A stretch of DNA of 64,000 nucleotides from Martinezella lusitana (GTDB lineage: Bacteria > Pseudomonadota > Alphaproteobacteria > Rhizobiales > Rhizobiaceae), in contig NZ_FMAF01000002.1 of assembly GCF_900094565.1 (NCBI RefSeq), positions 248,001 to 312,000 on the forward strand, in the 5' to 3' direction. The translations under genes were made by a program, and so were the position numbers. The notes under the pieces are model-generated. The model had not been told where the DNA came from. It saw only the letters and a list, made by a program, of their open reading frames with translations, and searched no databases. Every line of letters begins with the position of its first letter. Within the stretch, counting starts at the first letter, position 1. Positions 37,651 to 47,486 of the stretch are shown piece by piece.

Positions 37651-38694
37651 TTAAAGCCAGTTGATGCGCTTCAGCACCCAGAGGGTGGCGATCGATGTGA
37701 TCGTCACGAAGAGGACGATGACGACGAAGGCCCAGGTGTCGTTGACGCCGGGAATGCCGCCGACATTCATGCCGAACAGGCCGGCCACCACGCTCGGCGG
37801 CAGGAGCAGGGCAGCTAGGGCGGCGAGGCGGTTGGAATTGCGGGCGATGCGCTCGCTGATGACGGTCGACAGGTCGTCATGCAGGATGCTGGTGCGATCG
37901 CGGATGGCGTCGAGATACTCGATATAGCGCATCAGCTTGTCGATGACCTCGCGCAGGCGCAGCTTATCGCGTTCGGCAAGCCAGGGCGCGTCGTCATGTT
38001 CGATGCGGTTCAACGCATCGCGTTGCGGCGCCAGGTAACGGCGAAGCTGCACGGCGCGGCGGCGCAGCAGCTTCAGGCGTTCGCGCACCTGGCCGGCCTC
38101 GCCGTGAAAGATCAGCTCATCGAGCTCATCCACCTCTTCGTCCATGGCGTCGAGCACGGGTTCGAGATCGCGCACCAGCTTGTCGGCGATCAGGGCGAGC
38201 AGCTCACCGGAACGTTGCGGCCCCTTTTTCTTCTCCAGCGACAGGCGGATATCGCGCAGCGCCGTGATGTAGTGGCCGCTGTCGCGCAGGGAGACGATGC
38301 GATTGCCATCGACCCAGAGATGCAGAGGCACCAGATCGATATCGGCGGGCTTCTGCGTCGTGCCATCGGGCGATGTCGCGCAGACGCCGCGCAGGATGAT
38401 CAACAGTCCGTCGCCTACCGGTTCGACACGCGGACGAGATTCTTCTTCCAGCAGCGCCTCGACCACGAAAGGATCAAGATTGCTCCTGTGGGTGATCCAA
38501 TCGGCGGTCGCCGGATGGTCGCGCTCAAAATGCAGCCAGGTGACGCCCTCTCCGGGCTTGCAGGAACCGACCTGATCCATGCTGAGCTGCCTGCAGCCAC
38601 CATGCCCGTCGAGCAGGGAGGCGAAACGCAATCCCGGTTCGGTGCCGTAGCTGACCGACGAGCTGTTGGGTGCTTCCATGGCGCCTTGATCCAT
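37651..38694 (-). CDS. CorA-family divalent metal transporter (ZntB-like)
   Basis: Inner-membrane metal channel or transporter of 347 residues. The large cytosolic N-terminal part (WLHFERDHPATADWI) is followed by a long helix (LRRYLAPQRDALNRI). Two C-terminal membrane segments flank the GMN motif in LFGMNVGGIPG. The MNVGGIPG form is characteristic of ZntB zinc transporters rather than the magnesium CorA with YGMN(F/V)-x-x-MPE. It is transcribed alone. Ion specificity is inferred from the loop. Confidence 0.88.
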   Translation of the reverse strand: MDQGAMEAPNSSSVSYGTEPGLRFASLLDGHGGCRQLSMDQVGSCKPGEGVTWLHFERDHPATADWITHRSNLDPFVVEALLEEESRPRVEPVGDGLLIILRGVCATSPDGTTQKPADIDLVPLHLWVDGNRIVSLRDSGHYITALRDIRLSLEKKKGPQRSGELLALIADKLVRDLEPVLDAMDEEVDELDELIFHGEAGQVRERLKLLRRRAVQLRRYLAPQRDALNRIEHDDAPWLAERDKLRLREVIDKLMRYIEYLDAIRDRTSILHDDLSTVISERIARNSNRLAALAALLLPPSVVAGLFGMNVGGIPGVNDTWAFVVIVLFVTITSIATLWVLKRINWL

Positions 38695-38850
38695 CCCACC
38701 CCCATGGCAACGAAAAGCGCAAGCAGCACAAGAGTTTGTGGCTTGCTGGCGGTATTTTATCAGTTCGGGTCAAGGTAGCAAGGTGAAGGGTGACCGGCTT
38801 CTCATGCCGGTATGAGGTATGGGGCCACTAAAGTTCCTGAAGCCTCCTGG

Positions 38851-39000
38851 GCCCCTCATCCAGCCTATCGGCCACCTTCTCCCGGTCGGTACGGGGAGAA
38901 GGGGATGGGGCACCCGCAGCCTTCCTTCCAGCCCATTACGAGACGAGGGACTGAGATCGTCCCTCTCCCCGCGCGCGGGGAGAGGGCTAGGGTGAGGGGC
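38851..39000. repeat. RIME-like palindromic intergenic repeat, copy 2
   Basis: About 150 bases bounded by GCCCCTCA / TGAGGGGC. Inside are CCTTCTCCCGGTCGGTACGGGGAGAAGG and CCCTCTCCCCGCGCGCGGGGAGAGGG, two strong palindromes. It fills most of the gap between the CorA and ThuA-like genes. Confidence 0.75.
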
Positions 39001-39055
39001 AACTCTTGCTCGCATTAAATGAGGGGCAATCCTTGCCAGAAAGAGGCAGGCGCCC

Positions 39056-39697
39056 TCAGCGCGCCGCCCAGTTGGCGCCGCGGCGGAAGATCGTTTTCAT
39101 CTGAGGCACGTCGAATTCCTTGGCCTGGTGGCCGAGCGAGGAATAGAAGACGCGGCCCTTGCCGTATTTGCGCTTCCAGGCCACCGGCATGACGACGCCG
39201 TCGATCCAGTAGGCGTGCTCGCCGGTGAAGGTCGTGGTCGCCAGCACCTCGTTCGACGGATCGACATGCATGTAATATTGCTCGGACGTGTAGGGGAAAT
39301 CGGTGATCCCTTCCATGATCGGATCGTCCGGGCGGGTGACGTTGACGGTATAGTCGATGATGTTGCCGGGATGGGCGACCCATTGGCCACCGATGATAAA
39401 CTGGTACTCGACGCTCTCTCGGAATGAGTCGCCGGCGCCGCCGTGATAGCCGGCGATGCCGACGCCGCTCTCGATCGCGGCGGCAAGGTTTTTCACCTCT
39501 TCCTTCTCGATCTTCGACATGGTGACGATCGGCACGATCAAGCTGAGATCGTGGATCGAGGGATCGGCAAAGGCTTCGGTGCTGTTTTCGAGATAGACCT
39601 TGAAGCCGTCCTCCTCCAGCATGTCGCGGATGATATGAGCGCATTCCTGCGGCTCGTGGCCGCTCCAGCCGCCCCAGACGATAAGTGCTTCACGCAT
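39056..39697 (-). CDS. ThuA-domain protein
   Basis: Cytosolic protein of 213 residues with the ThuA (class I glutamine-amidotransferase-like) fold. The start ALIVWGGWSGHEP, the centre GVGIAGYHGGAGD and the end RVFYSSLGHQAKEF are all typical. ThuA works with ThuB in trehalose and related disaccharide breakdown in Sinorhizobium, through 3-keto sugars. The start has AGGAGGAAT. It is the last gene of the ROK-ThuB-ThuA operon and lies opposite a sugar importer. Confidence 0.88.
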   Translation of the reverse strand: MREALIVWGGWSGHEPQECAHIIRDMLEEDGFKVYLENSTEAFADPSIHDLSLIVPIVTMSKIEKEEVKNLAAAIESGVGIAGYHGGAGDSFRESVEYQFIIGGQWVAHPGNIIDYTVNVTRPDDPIMEGITDFPYTSEQYYMHVDPSNEVLATTTFTGEHAYWIDGVVMPVAWKRKYGKGRVFYSSLGHQAKEFDVPQMKTIFRRGANWAAR

Positions 39698-39721
39698 GAT
39701 ATTCCTCCTGAAATTGTGCGG

Positions 39722-40822
39722 TTAGCGGCCGATTTTTCCGTCCACGAGGGATTCGGACAGCGGGGCCGGACGTTCCGTTTGCGTCGTTATGGTAACCGTG
39801 CGCCCGCTATCGGACGCGGTCTGGAAGGCTTCCATGACCTCGAGCACGTGCAGCGCCAGGCTGCCATTGGCCCGGTGCGGACGGTTCGAGCGGATGGCAT
39901 GCGCCATATCGGCGACGCCGAGAGAGCGGTAATTGCCGTCGGCATAGGGAGCCGTGATTTCGCGCTCCGCGAACTCGCCGCCTTTCTTCAGGAACTCGAC
40001 GGGGCCGCCGAAGCGATTGGGGTCGGGCACGATCAAAGTGCCCTCGGTGCCGTAGACTTCGAGCGGCACATGCTTGTGGCCGGCGACGTCGAAGCTCATG
40101 CCGATCTGCACGACCGCGCCATTGGCAAAGGCCATGACGCCGGCGACGTGGGTCGCGACATGCACGGGGATGTGCTCGCCATTGCGCGGCTCGCTGGTGA
40201 TGATGCGCTCCTTGCGCGGCGTCATGGCAAAACCTGCGACCTGTGAGACGGGGCCGAGCAGATTGACGAGGTCGGTGATGTAGTAGGGGCCCATGTCGAG
40301 CATGGGGCCGCCCCCGACTTCATAATAGAAGGCCGGATTCGGATGCCAGCGCTCGTGGCCGGGACACATGAAAGTGGCGGTGCCGCCGACCGGGATGCCG
40401 ATTGCGCCTTCGTCGATGATGGCGCGGGCCGTCTGATGGCCGCCGCCGAGAAAGGTATCGGGCGCCGCGCCGATGCGCAGACCCTTGGCGGCAGCCGCGT
40501 CCGCAAGCTTCTTGCCTTCGGCGAAATTGATGCCAAGCGGCTTTTCCGAATAGGTGTGCTTGCCGGCATCCAGCGCCTGCAGGCCGACCGCGACATGCGC
40601 CTTCGGGATGGTCAGGTTGACGATGATCTCGACCGTGGGATCAGCGAGCAGGGCTGCGATCCCAACCGCCTTCAGGCCGAATTCGGCGGCCTTTGCCTCG
40701 GCAAGCTCGCGATTGAGGTCGGCGACGCCTTTGATGTCGAGAATGGGAAAGGATTTCATGGCGGTGAGATAGGCGCCGGAAATGTTTCCGCAGCCGATAA
40801 TGCCGATGCCGACCTTGTTCAT
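39722..40822 (-). CDS. ThuB-like Gfo/Idh/MocA dehydrogenase
   Basis: Sugar dehydrogenase of 366 residues. The Rossmann start is GIIGCGNISGAYLT, the EKP block is TYSEKPLGIN and GGGPMLDMGPYYITDL is the downstream catalytic block, as in ThuB, which oxidises disaccharides at the 3 position. The start has GGAGGAAG. It lies 24 bases before the ThuA-like gene. The true substrate (trehalose or another alpha-glucoside) is not decided by sequence. Confidence 0.87.
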   Translation of the reverse strand: MNKVGIGIIGCGNISGAYLTAMKSFPILDIKGVADLNRELAEAKAAEFGLKAVGIAALLADPTVEIIVNLTIPKAHVAVGLQALDAGKHTYSEKPLGINFAEGKKLADAAAAKGLRIGAAPDTFLGGGHQTARAIIDEGAIGIPVGGTATFMCPGHERWHPNPAFYYEVGGGPMLDMGPYYITDLVNLLGPVSQVAGFAMTPRKERIITSEPRNGEHIPVHVATHVAGVMAFANGAVVQIGMSFDVAGHKHVPLEVYGTEGTLIVPDPNRFGGPVEFLKKGGEFAEREITAPYADGNYRSLGVADMAHAIRSNRPHRANGSLALHVLEVMEAFQTASDSGRTVTITTQTERPAPLSESLVDGKIGR

Positions 40823-40862
40823 AGACTTCCTCCAGATAATTGTCTTTGCCTGTCCCCGAGGA

Positions 40863-42065
40863 TCAGAGGGCCGGTGCCGGCCCTGTCGTGCCCCAGGGCG
40901 ATTCGTAGAGTTCGCGCAGTGCGACGACGGCTGCGCCCTGCGCCCAGGTCTCGTCGGTCGATTGGTCGAATACCAGTTCGGTCACCCCCTTGATCGACGG
41001 CGGGATTGCCAGTGAATAGGCCTCCCGCAGGCTGTCGAGGAAGGGCTGGCCGAGCGCCAGGCTCGATCCCACAAGAATGACGCGCGGCGGGGCAAACAGC
41101 GTGACGATATTGGCGAGCGCCGTGCCGCAGGCTTCGCCGGCGCGGACCGCCGCGCCGATCAGCGTATTGTCTTCCGCCGCAATCAGCGTCTTGGCATGCG
41201 CCATGCCCTGCCCGAGACGGATCGCCTCGGCGAAGCGGCCGCTCGGCTGATCGCCGAGAATGGCGCTCTCGCCGGCAAGGCTCGCCAGTCTGACCGTGCC
41301 CTGCGGCCCGATGCCGAGAACGAGGTCACCGAGATTGTGGCTGAGGCCGCCGGCACCGCGAAAGAGCTGGCCGCCGTGCAGTACGCCCAGCCCCAGTGTC
41401 TGTTCCAGCGACACCAGCACCATGTCGTCAAGGTCTCGTGCCTTGCCGAACCAGTGATGGGCGAGCGTGATGGCGTGCGCATCGCTTTCGACGATGGTGG
41501 TGACGCCCAGCCGTTCGGACATTTCCGTGGCGAAATCGACTCCGGTTTCGCGGAAGATCGGGCTGGTGCGCACATGGCCGGTGCGATGTTCGACGACGCC
41601 GGGCAGGCCGAGACAGACCGAATCGATTTCATCAAGCGCCAGGTTGGCGTCGACGACACAGCGGCGTACGCCGTCCTCGATCAGATCGGCGATGACGCCG
41701 ATCGGCTGCCGGTCGACGCGGAGCGCCAGCGTCAGCGTCGAAAGCACTTCGCCGCGAAAATCGGTGACGACGAAGACCATGCGGTTGGCGGCGATCTTCG
41801 CGCCGACGACGCGGGCGGCGTCCGGATTGAGTTCCAGCATGACGCGGGGCCGGCCTCGGGCGGCGGCCTCGCGCAGGTCGCCCTCCGTGCGCGCCAGGAT
41901 CAGGCCGTCATCCAGCAACGACGCTGTTATCGCCGAGACCGTGGTGGTCGAAAGCTGGGTGCGCTCGCTGATTTCGATGCGTGCGATGGAGCCCGCCCGC
42001 CGGATCGTATCCAGCACGTTGAAGCGGTTTATCGCCCGCATGAGTTCGGGATCTGCTGTTTTCAT
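40863..42065 (-). CDS. ROK-family transcriptional regulator without the zinc cysteines
   Basis: Repressor of 400 residues. The winged-helix part (NRFNVLDTIRRAGSIAR ... LSTTTVSAITASLLDDGLI) binds DNA; the ROK sugar-binding domain follows (GVVEHRTGHV, VIVE-like IVESDAHAITLAHHWFG). The usual E-x-GH and C-x-CG-x2-GC-x-E zinc block is replaced by LSHNLGDLVLGIGPQGT, with no cysteine. The start was set at the ATG at 42063-42065. It is divergent from the importer and begins the operon with the ThuB- and ThuA-like genes. Confidence 0.87.
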   Translation of the reverse strand: MKTADPELMRAINRFNVLDTIRRAGSIARIEISERTQLSTTTVSAITASLLDDGLILARTEGDLREAAARGRPRVMLELNPDAARVVGAKIAANRMVFVVTDFRGEVLSTLTLALRVDRQPIGVIADLIEDGVRRCVVDANLALDEIDSVCLGLPGVVEHRTGHVRTSPIFRETGVDFATEMSERLGVTTIVESDAHAITLAHHWFGKARDLDDMVLVSLEQTLGLGVLHGGQLFRGAGGLSHNLGDLVLGIGPQGTVRLASLAGESAILGDQPSGRFAEAIRLGQGMAHAKTLIAAEDNTLIGAAVRAGEACGTALANIVTLFAPPRVILVGSSLALGQPFLDSLREAYSLAIPPSIKGVTELVFDQSTDETWAQGAAVVALRELYESPWGTTGPAPAL

Positions 42066-42120
42066 GAGAATGGTGCCGGATGTCTGACCCGCTCGGCGGC
42101 GGCCTGGTATTTTTAACGGA

Positions 42121-42238
42121 ATGCGTATTAAATAACCTATGCCCATTGCCCAATGTCAAGCCGTTTTACCGACGATCTGCCGAAAATTTAGCGATGGTGG
42201 TTGACATTTCAGCAAAGCTCCGTTGAATTAATCCGCAT
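42121..42238. promoter_or_regulatory. Divergent promoters with paired ATGCGkATTAA operators
   Basis: Plus strand: TTGACA (42201-42206), 17 bases, TGAATT (42224-42229). Minus strand: TTGACA (42154-42159), 17 bases, GTTATT (42131-42136). ATGCGTATTAA lies at 42121-42131, and its inverted counterpart ATGCGGATTAA (minus strand) at 42228-42238. Each copy touches the -10 end of one promoter, so a single repressor, probably the ROK protein, could block both. Confidence 0.65.
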
Positions 42239-42285
42239 AAGGGAAAAAATATTGAGGCTCTTGGTTCCCTTGGGAGGAGAAAATC

Positions 42286-43587
42286 ATGATCCATCTACGT
42301 GGGGCCAAGGCCCTTCGCATCGCCGCTATTGCCGCAACGACCGGATTGGCGATTCTGGCCGGCGTGTCGAGCGCTGCCGCCGACACCGTCGTCAAATGGC
42401 TTCATCTGGAAACCGATCCGACTTATGTTGCCGTCTGGCGCAAGATCGCCGATCAGTATGAGGCCAAGCATCCCGGTACGAAGATCGAGATGCAGTTCCT
42501 GGCCAACGAGGCCTTCAAGGCGAAACTGCCGACACTATTGCAATCGAAGGACGCTCCCGATTTCTTCTTCAGCTGGGGCGGCGGCGTGCTGAAGCAGCAA
42601 CAGCAGACCGGAACATTGCAGGACCTCACTGCGGCCATGAACGCCAAGGACGGTGCGTGGTCGAAGAGCTATAATCAGGCCGCCGTCAAAGGCCTGACCT
42701 TCGACAGCAAGATCAGCGCCGTGCCGTACAAAATGGGCACCGTTTCCTTCTTCTACAACAAGGCGCTCTTCGCCAAGGCTGGCGTCGACGCGAGCGCTAT
42801 CAAGACCTGGGATGACTATCTGGCCGCGGTCAAGAAGATCAAGGCGGCCGGCATCGCGCCGATCGCCGGCGGCGGCGGCGAGAAGTGGCCGATTCATTTC
42901 TACTGGAGCTATCTGGTGATGCGCGACGGCGGCCAGCAGGTCTTCAGCGATGCCAAGAACGGCAAGGGCAACGGCTTCAACGATCCCGCTATCATCAAGG
43001 CCGGCGAGCAGCTCGCCGAACTCGGCAAGCTCGAACCATTCCAGCCTGGCTATCTCGGCACCACCTGGCCGCAGGCGCTCGGCGTCTTCGGCGACGGCAA
43101 GGCTGCCATGATCCTCGGGTTCGAGAATACCGTCGCCAACCAGCGCACCAATGCCGGCGATGGCAAGGGCCTGGCGAACGACAATGTCGGCCGCTTCGCC
43201 TTTCCGGCCGTCACCGGTGGCGCTGGCCTTGGGACCGATACGCTCGGTGGCCTGAACGGTTGGGCCGTCACCAAGAAAGCTCCGCCCGAAGCGCTCGATT
43301 TCCTCGCTTATCTGACCAATGCGGAGAATGAGCGCACCATGGCGCAGGCCGGCATGATCATCCCGGTAGCTGTCGGCGCTGAAGACGGCGTCAAGGGTCC
43401 GCTGATGCATGAGGCTGCCGACCAGCTGGCGCATTCGACCTGGCACCAGAACTTCTTCGACCAGGATCTCGGCCCGTCCGTCGGTCGCGTTGTCAACGAC
43501 GTGGCTGTCGGCATCGTCTCGGGCCAGATCACTCCGAAGGATGGCGCGCAGCAGGTTCAGGAAGCCTTCGAGCAGGATCAGCTTTGA
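42286..43587 (+). CDS. ABC sugar importer solute-binding protein
   Basis: Periplasmic binding protein of 433 residues. The signal peptide ends VSSAAA before DTVVKWLHLE. The body (FLANEAFKAKLPTLLQSKDA, GTVSFFYNKALFAKAGVDA, MILGFENTVANQ) is of the MsmE/raffinose-like group. The start has GGGAGGAGAAA. Two permeases and an ATPase follow after a repeat. The ThuA/ThuB-like genes opposite suggest a disaccharide substrate. Confidence 0.9.
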   Translation: MIHLRGAKALRIAAIAATTGLAILAGVSSAAADTVVKWLHLETDPTYVAVWRKIADQYEAKHPGTKIEMQFLANEAFKAKLPTLLQSKDAPDFFFSWGGGVLKQQQQTGTLQDLTAAMNAKDGAWSKSYNQAAVKGLTFDSKISAVPYKMGTVSFFYNKALFAKAGVDASAIKTWDDYLAAVKKIKAAGIAPIAGGGGEKWPIHFYWSYLVMRDGGQQVFSDAKNGKGNGFNDPAIIKAGEQLAELGKLEPFQPGYLGTTWPQALGVFGDGKAAMILGFENTVANQRTNAGDGKGLANDNVGRFAFPAVTGGAGLGTDTLGGLNGWAVTKKAPPEALDFLAYLTNAENERTMAQAGMIIPVAVGAEDGVKGPLMHEAADQLAHSTWHQNFFDQDLGPSVGRVVNDVAVGIVSGQITPKDGAQQVQEAFEQDQL

Positions 43588-43595
43588 TATCTTAG

Positions 43596-43752
43596 ATCTT
43601 CGCCCCAACGGGGAGAAGGTGGATCGAGACGCTGAGCGAAGTGAAGCGGTGAGAGACGGATGAGGGGGTGCGGCATATTCTTTGCGGCCCTTACGGTGCA
43701 ACGCCCCCTCAACCTGCCCTTCGGGCATCCTTCTCCCCGGCGGGGAGAAGGT
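43596..43752. repeat. RIME-like palindromic intergenic repeat, copy 3
   Basis: About 157 bases with CGCCCCAACGGGGAGAAGGTGG at one end and CCTTCTCCCCGGCGGGGAGAAGG at the other, plus an inner GGGTGCGGC ... GCAACGCCCCCTCA pair. It is a divergent member of the family. It separates the binding-protein gene from the first permease gene inside one operon, so it may lower downstream expression. Confidence 0.65.
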
Positions 43753-43892
43753 GAAACGTGCCCTAGCGCCAATTTATGGAATTCATCTGAATTTTGGCGC
43801 GACAATTGATCGGGTGAGCCGGCTCCTAATACCGGCTCGCCATTCCAAAGACGACGTGTGCTTCCCTGGAACTTCAGGGGTCAGGATTATCT

Positions 43893-44831
43893 ATGACCGA
43901 TGTCAGCGCCACGACCGCCATGCCCTCAGTTGTACGGGCGAAGCCCGCAGCGAAGCGAAAGTCGCCCGCCGCACGCGGCCGCATGCCGGTCATCCTACTG
44001 TTCCTGCCGCCAGCGCTTCTGCTTTTCACCATCTTCGTCATCCTGCCGATGGGGGAAGCGGCCTGGTACAGCCTCTATCGCTGGGACGGCTACGGTCCGC
44101 CCACTGAATTCGTCGGCCTGCGCAATTTCCAGGTGCTATTCAAGAACGGCGCGTTCCTGACATCGCTCAAGAACAATGCGCTGATCATCGTGGTGTCGAT
44201 CGCCATTCAGGTGCCGCTCGCGATCTGGCTGGCAACGATGCTCGCCAACCGCATCCGCGGCGTCGTGCTCTTCCGGCTGATCTTCTTCCTGCCCTATGTG
44301 CTGGCCGAAGTCGCTGCCGGCCTGATCTGGCGCTTCGTCTATGACGGTGACTACGGCCTCTTCGCCGCGATCGCCCATTTCCTCGGCACGCCCACGCCTT
44401 ACGTGCTCGCCGACAAGGATCTGGCGATGTACGCGGTGCTCGGCGTGATCGTGTGGAAATATTTCGGCTTCCACATGATGCTGTTCATCGCCGGCCTGCA
44501 ATCCCTCGACAAGAGCGTGCTGGAAGCCGCCGAGATCGACGGCGCCACCGGCTGGCAGAAGTTCCGTTACGTCACCCTGCCACTGCTCGGCTCGACGCTG
44601 CGTCTCTCCGTGTTCTTCGCCGTGGTGGGATCATTGCAGCTCTTCGACATGATCATGCCGCTCACCGGCGGCGGACCGTTCAACTCGACGCAGACGATGG
44701 TGACCTTCCTCTACAATTTCGGCGTCACCCGCATGCAGGTCGGCCTCGGCAGCGCCGTCGGCGTCGTGCTGTTCGTGATCTGCGTCACCCTCGCCTTCGG
44801 CTACAAACGGATATTTATGCGCAATGACTGA
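43893..44831 (+). CDS. ABC sugar importer permease (MalF/UgpA type)
   Basis: Inner-membrane permease of 312 residues with a basic N-terminal tail of ~30 residues. The first membrane segment is ILLFLPPALLLFTIFVILP, and the EAA loop is LEAAEIDGATGWQKFRYVTL. AGGA precedes the ATG by six bases. It overlaps the next permease by eight bases. Confidence 0.9.
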   Translation: MTDVSATTAMPSVVRAKPAAKRKSPAARGRMPVILLFLPPALLLFTIFVILPMGEAAWYSLYRWDGYGPPTEFVGLRNFQVLFKNGAFLTSLKNNALIIVVSIAIQVPLAIWLATMLANRIRGVVLFRLIFFLPYVLAEVAAGLIWRFVYDGDYGLFAAIAHFLGTPTPYVLADKDLAMYAVLGVIVWKYFGFHMMLFIAGLQSLDKSVLEAAEIDGATGWQKFRYVTLPLLGSTLRLSVFFAVVGSLQLFDMIMPLTGGGPFNSTQTMVTFLYNFGVTRMQVGLGSAVGVVLFVICVTLAFGYKRIFMRND

Positions 44832-45672
44832 TATGGCCACATCCGTTCGACTGAGCACCGGCACGAAGATCTATCTCTATGTGTCGCTCACCATCATCGC
44901 CGCCATCGTGCTGATCCCGCTGCTGACGACCGCGCTCGGCGGCTTCAAGTCGCTCGGCGATCTTCGCACCAATCCCTTCGGCCTGCCGACCGAGTGGCAT
45001 TTCGAGAATTATGCCGGCATCCTGTTCGGCGACCGCTACTGGCGGCAAATGATGAACTCTTTGATCATCGCCGTGTTGACCGTGTTCCTGACGGTATCGG
45101 TCTCGGCGATGGCAGCCTTCGCCTTCGCGCATGTAAAATTCTTCGGCTCGAACTTCCTGCTGAACTATTTCCTGATCGGCCTGATGTTCCCGGCCGCGAC
45201 CGCCATCCTGCCGCTGTTCATCCGCATCCGCGATCTCGGCCTGCTCAATACCTATTGGGGCGTCGTGCTGCCGCAGGTGGCTTTCGGCCTCGGCATGAGT
45301 ATCCTGCTTTTCCGCAATTACTTTCGCAACCTTCCGGAAGAATTGTTCCAGGCCGCCTTCGTTGATGGCTGCGGCTATATCCGCTTCTTCTGGCATATCT
45401 CGTTGCCGCTCTCGCGGCCGATCATCGCAACCGTCAGCATCATCTCTTTTGTGGGCAGCTGGAACAGCTACATCCTGCCGCTGATCATGCTGAACTCGGA
45501 TTCGATCTATCCCTGGCCGCTCGGCATGATGGTCTATAGCGGCGAATTCGGCACGGAGTGGGAGCTGGTGCTCGCCTTCATCACGCTGACCATCCTGCCC
45601 ACCATCATCGTCTTCTTCCTGGCGCAGAAGCATATCATCGCCGGTCTCACCGCCGGCGCGGTGAAATCCTGA
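44824..45672 (+). CDS. ABC sugar importer permease (MalG/UgpE type)
   Basis: Inner-membrane permease of 282 residues with six hydrophobic segments. The EAA loop is FQAAFVDGCGYIRFFWHI. It begins inside the end of the preceding permease gene and ends 20 bases before the ATPase. It completes the channel for the importer of the binding protein at 42286. Confidence 0.9.
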   Translation: MTDMATSVRLSTGTKIYLYVSLTIIAAIVLIPLLTTALGGFKSLGDLRTNPFGLPTEWHFENYAGILFGDRYWRQMMNSLIIAVLTVFLTVSVSAMAAFAFAHVKFFGSNFLLNYFLIGLMFPAATAILPLFIRIRDLGLLNTYWGVVLPQVAFGLGMSILLFRNYFRNLPEELFQAAFVDGCGYIRFFWHISLPLSRPIIATVSIISFVGSWNSYILPLIMLNSDSIYPWPLGMMVYSGEFGTEWELVLAFITLTILPTIIVFFLAQKHIIAGLTAGAVKS

Positions 45673-45692
45673 GCCCTATCGGAGCAAAAAGC

Positions 45693-46759
<1,067 letters not shown>

Positions 46760-46763
<4 letters not shown>

Positions 46764-47137
46764 CTGATGATGTCGATCACGTCGACGCGATCAGGGTAGA
46801 AGGCCATGTAGGCCTTGATCTGGCTGACCGAGGGATAAGGATTCTCATAGGTCCAGATCGCGTTCACAGAACGCTCGCCGCCGGCGGGGATGCTGTAATA
46901 GGAGCAGTCGCCCTTGTAGGGGCAGTAGGTTTCGTGGCTTGTTCTTTCCAGCAACGACAGGTCGACATCCTTGCGCGGGATATAGAGCACAGCCGGATAG
47001 GATGCCTCCTTGAGGGACAGCGCTTCGTGGGTGTCGGCGATCACCTTGCCGGCGACGGAAACGGTGACATGGGCATGCTTCTCTTCGATCGTGATGGGAT
47101 GATCGGGACCGGGTGTTTTGACTGGCTTTTGCGACAT
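46760..47137 (-). CDS. DUF427 family protein
   Basis: Small soluble protein of 125 residues matching DUF427: VTVSVAGKVIADTHEALSLK, then ETYCPYKGDCSYYSI with two cysteines, and AIWTYENPYPSV. Function is unknown in the family. The start is the ATG at 47135-47137. It is convergent with the ATPase gene and has a repeat upstream. Confidence 0.88.
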
Positions 47138-47197
47138 CACGTGGCTCCTGGGTTGAGCGATGGTCGGGTGTGTCCGCCGATGTGGCACTTTATGCTT

Positions 47198-47345
47198 GGC
47201 CCCTCACCCCAACCCTCTCCACGCAGTGCGGGGAGAGGGGGCTCTACAATGCTCGACACCGAGCCTTCTTAAATGGAGTGGCCGATTGCCTTGCTCTGTC
47301 ATCCCCTCTCCCCGCTTGCGGGGAGAGGGCTAGGGTGGGGGGTCA
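47198..47345. repeat. RIME-like palindromic intergenic repeat, copy 4
   Basis: About 148 bases: CCCCTCACCCCAACCCTCTCC at one end, and CCCTCTCCCCGCTTGCGGGGAGAGGG followed by CTAGGGTGGGG at the other. The first 20 bases are nearly identical to copy 1. It occupies most of the 350-base gap between DUF427 and the M23 peptidase; the remaining ~140 bases show no feature. Confidence 0.75.
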
Positions 47346-47486
47346 GGTACAAAGCCGCGGCAACGGCGGAGGGCCTGACGATTTGCGTTCGGAAAGGGAT
47401 ATAGGAAGCGCACCGCCGATTGTCAGTGCTCGGTCGTAAATCTGCGCAACTGCGTCCGCAAACAGCCGAGCGCGCGCGACGGAGGC

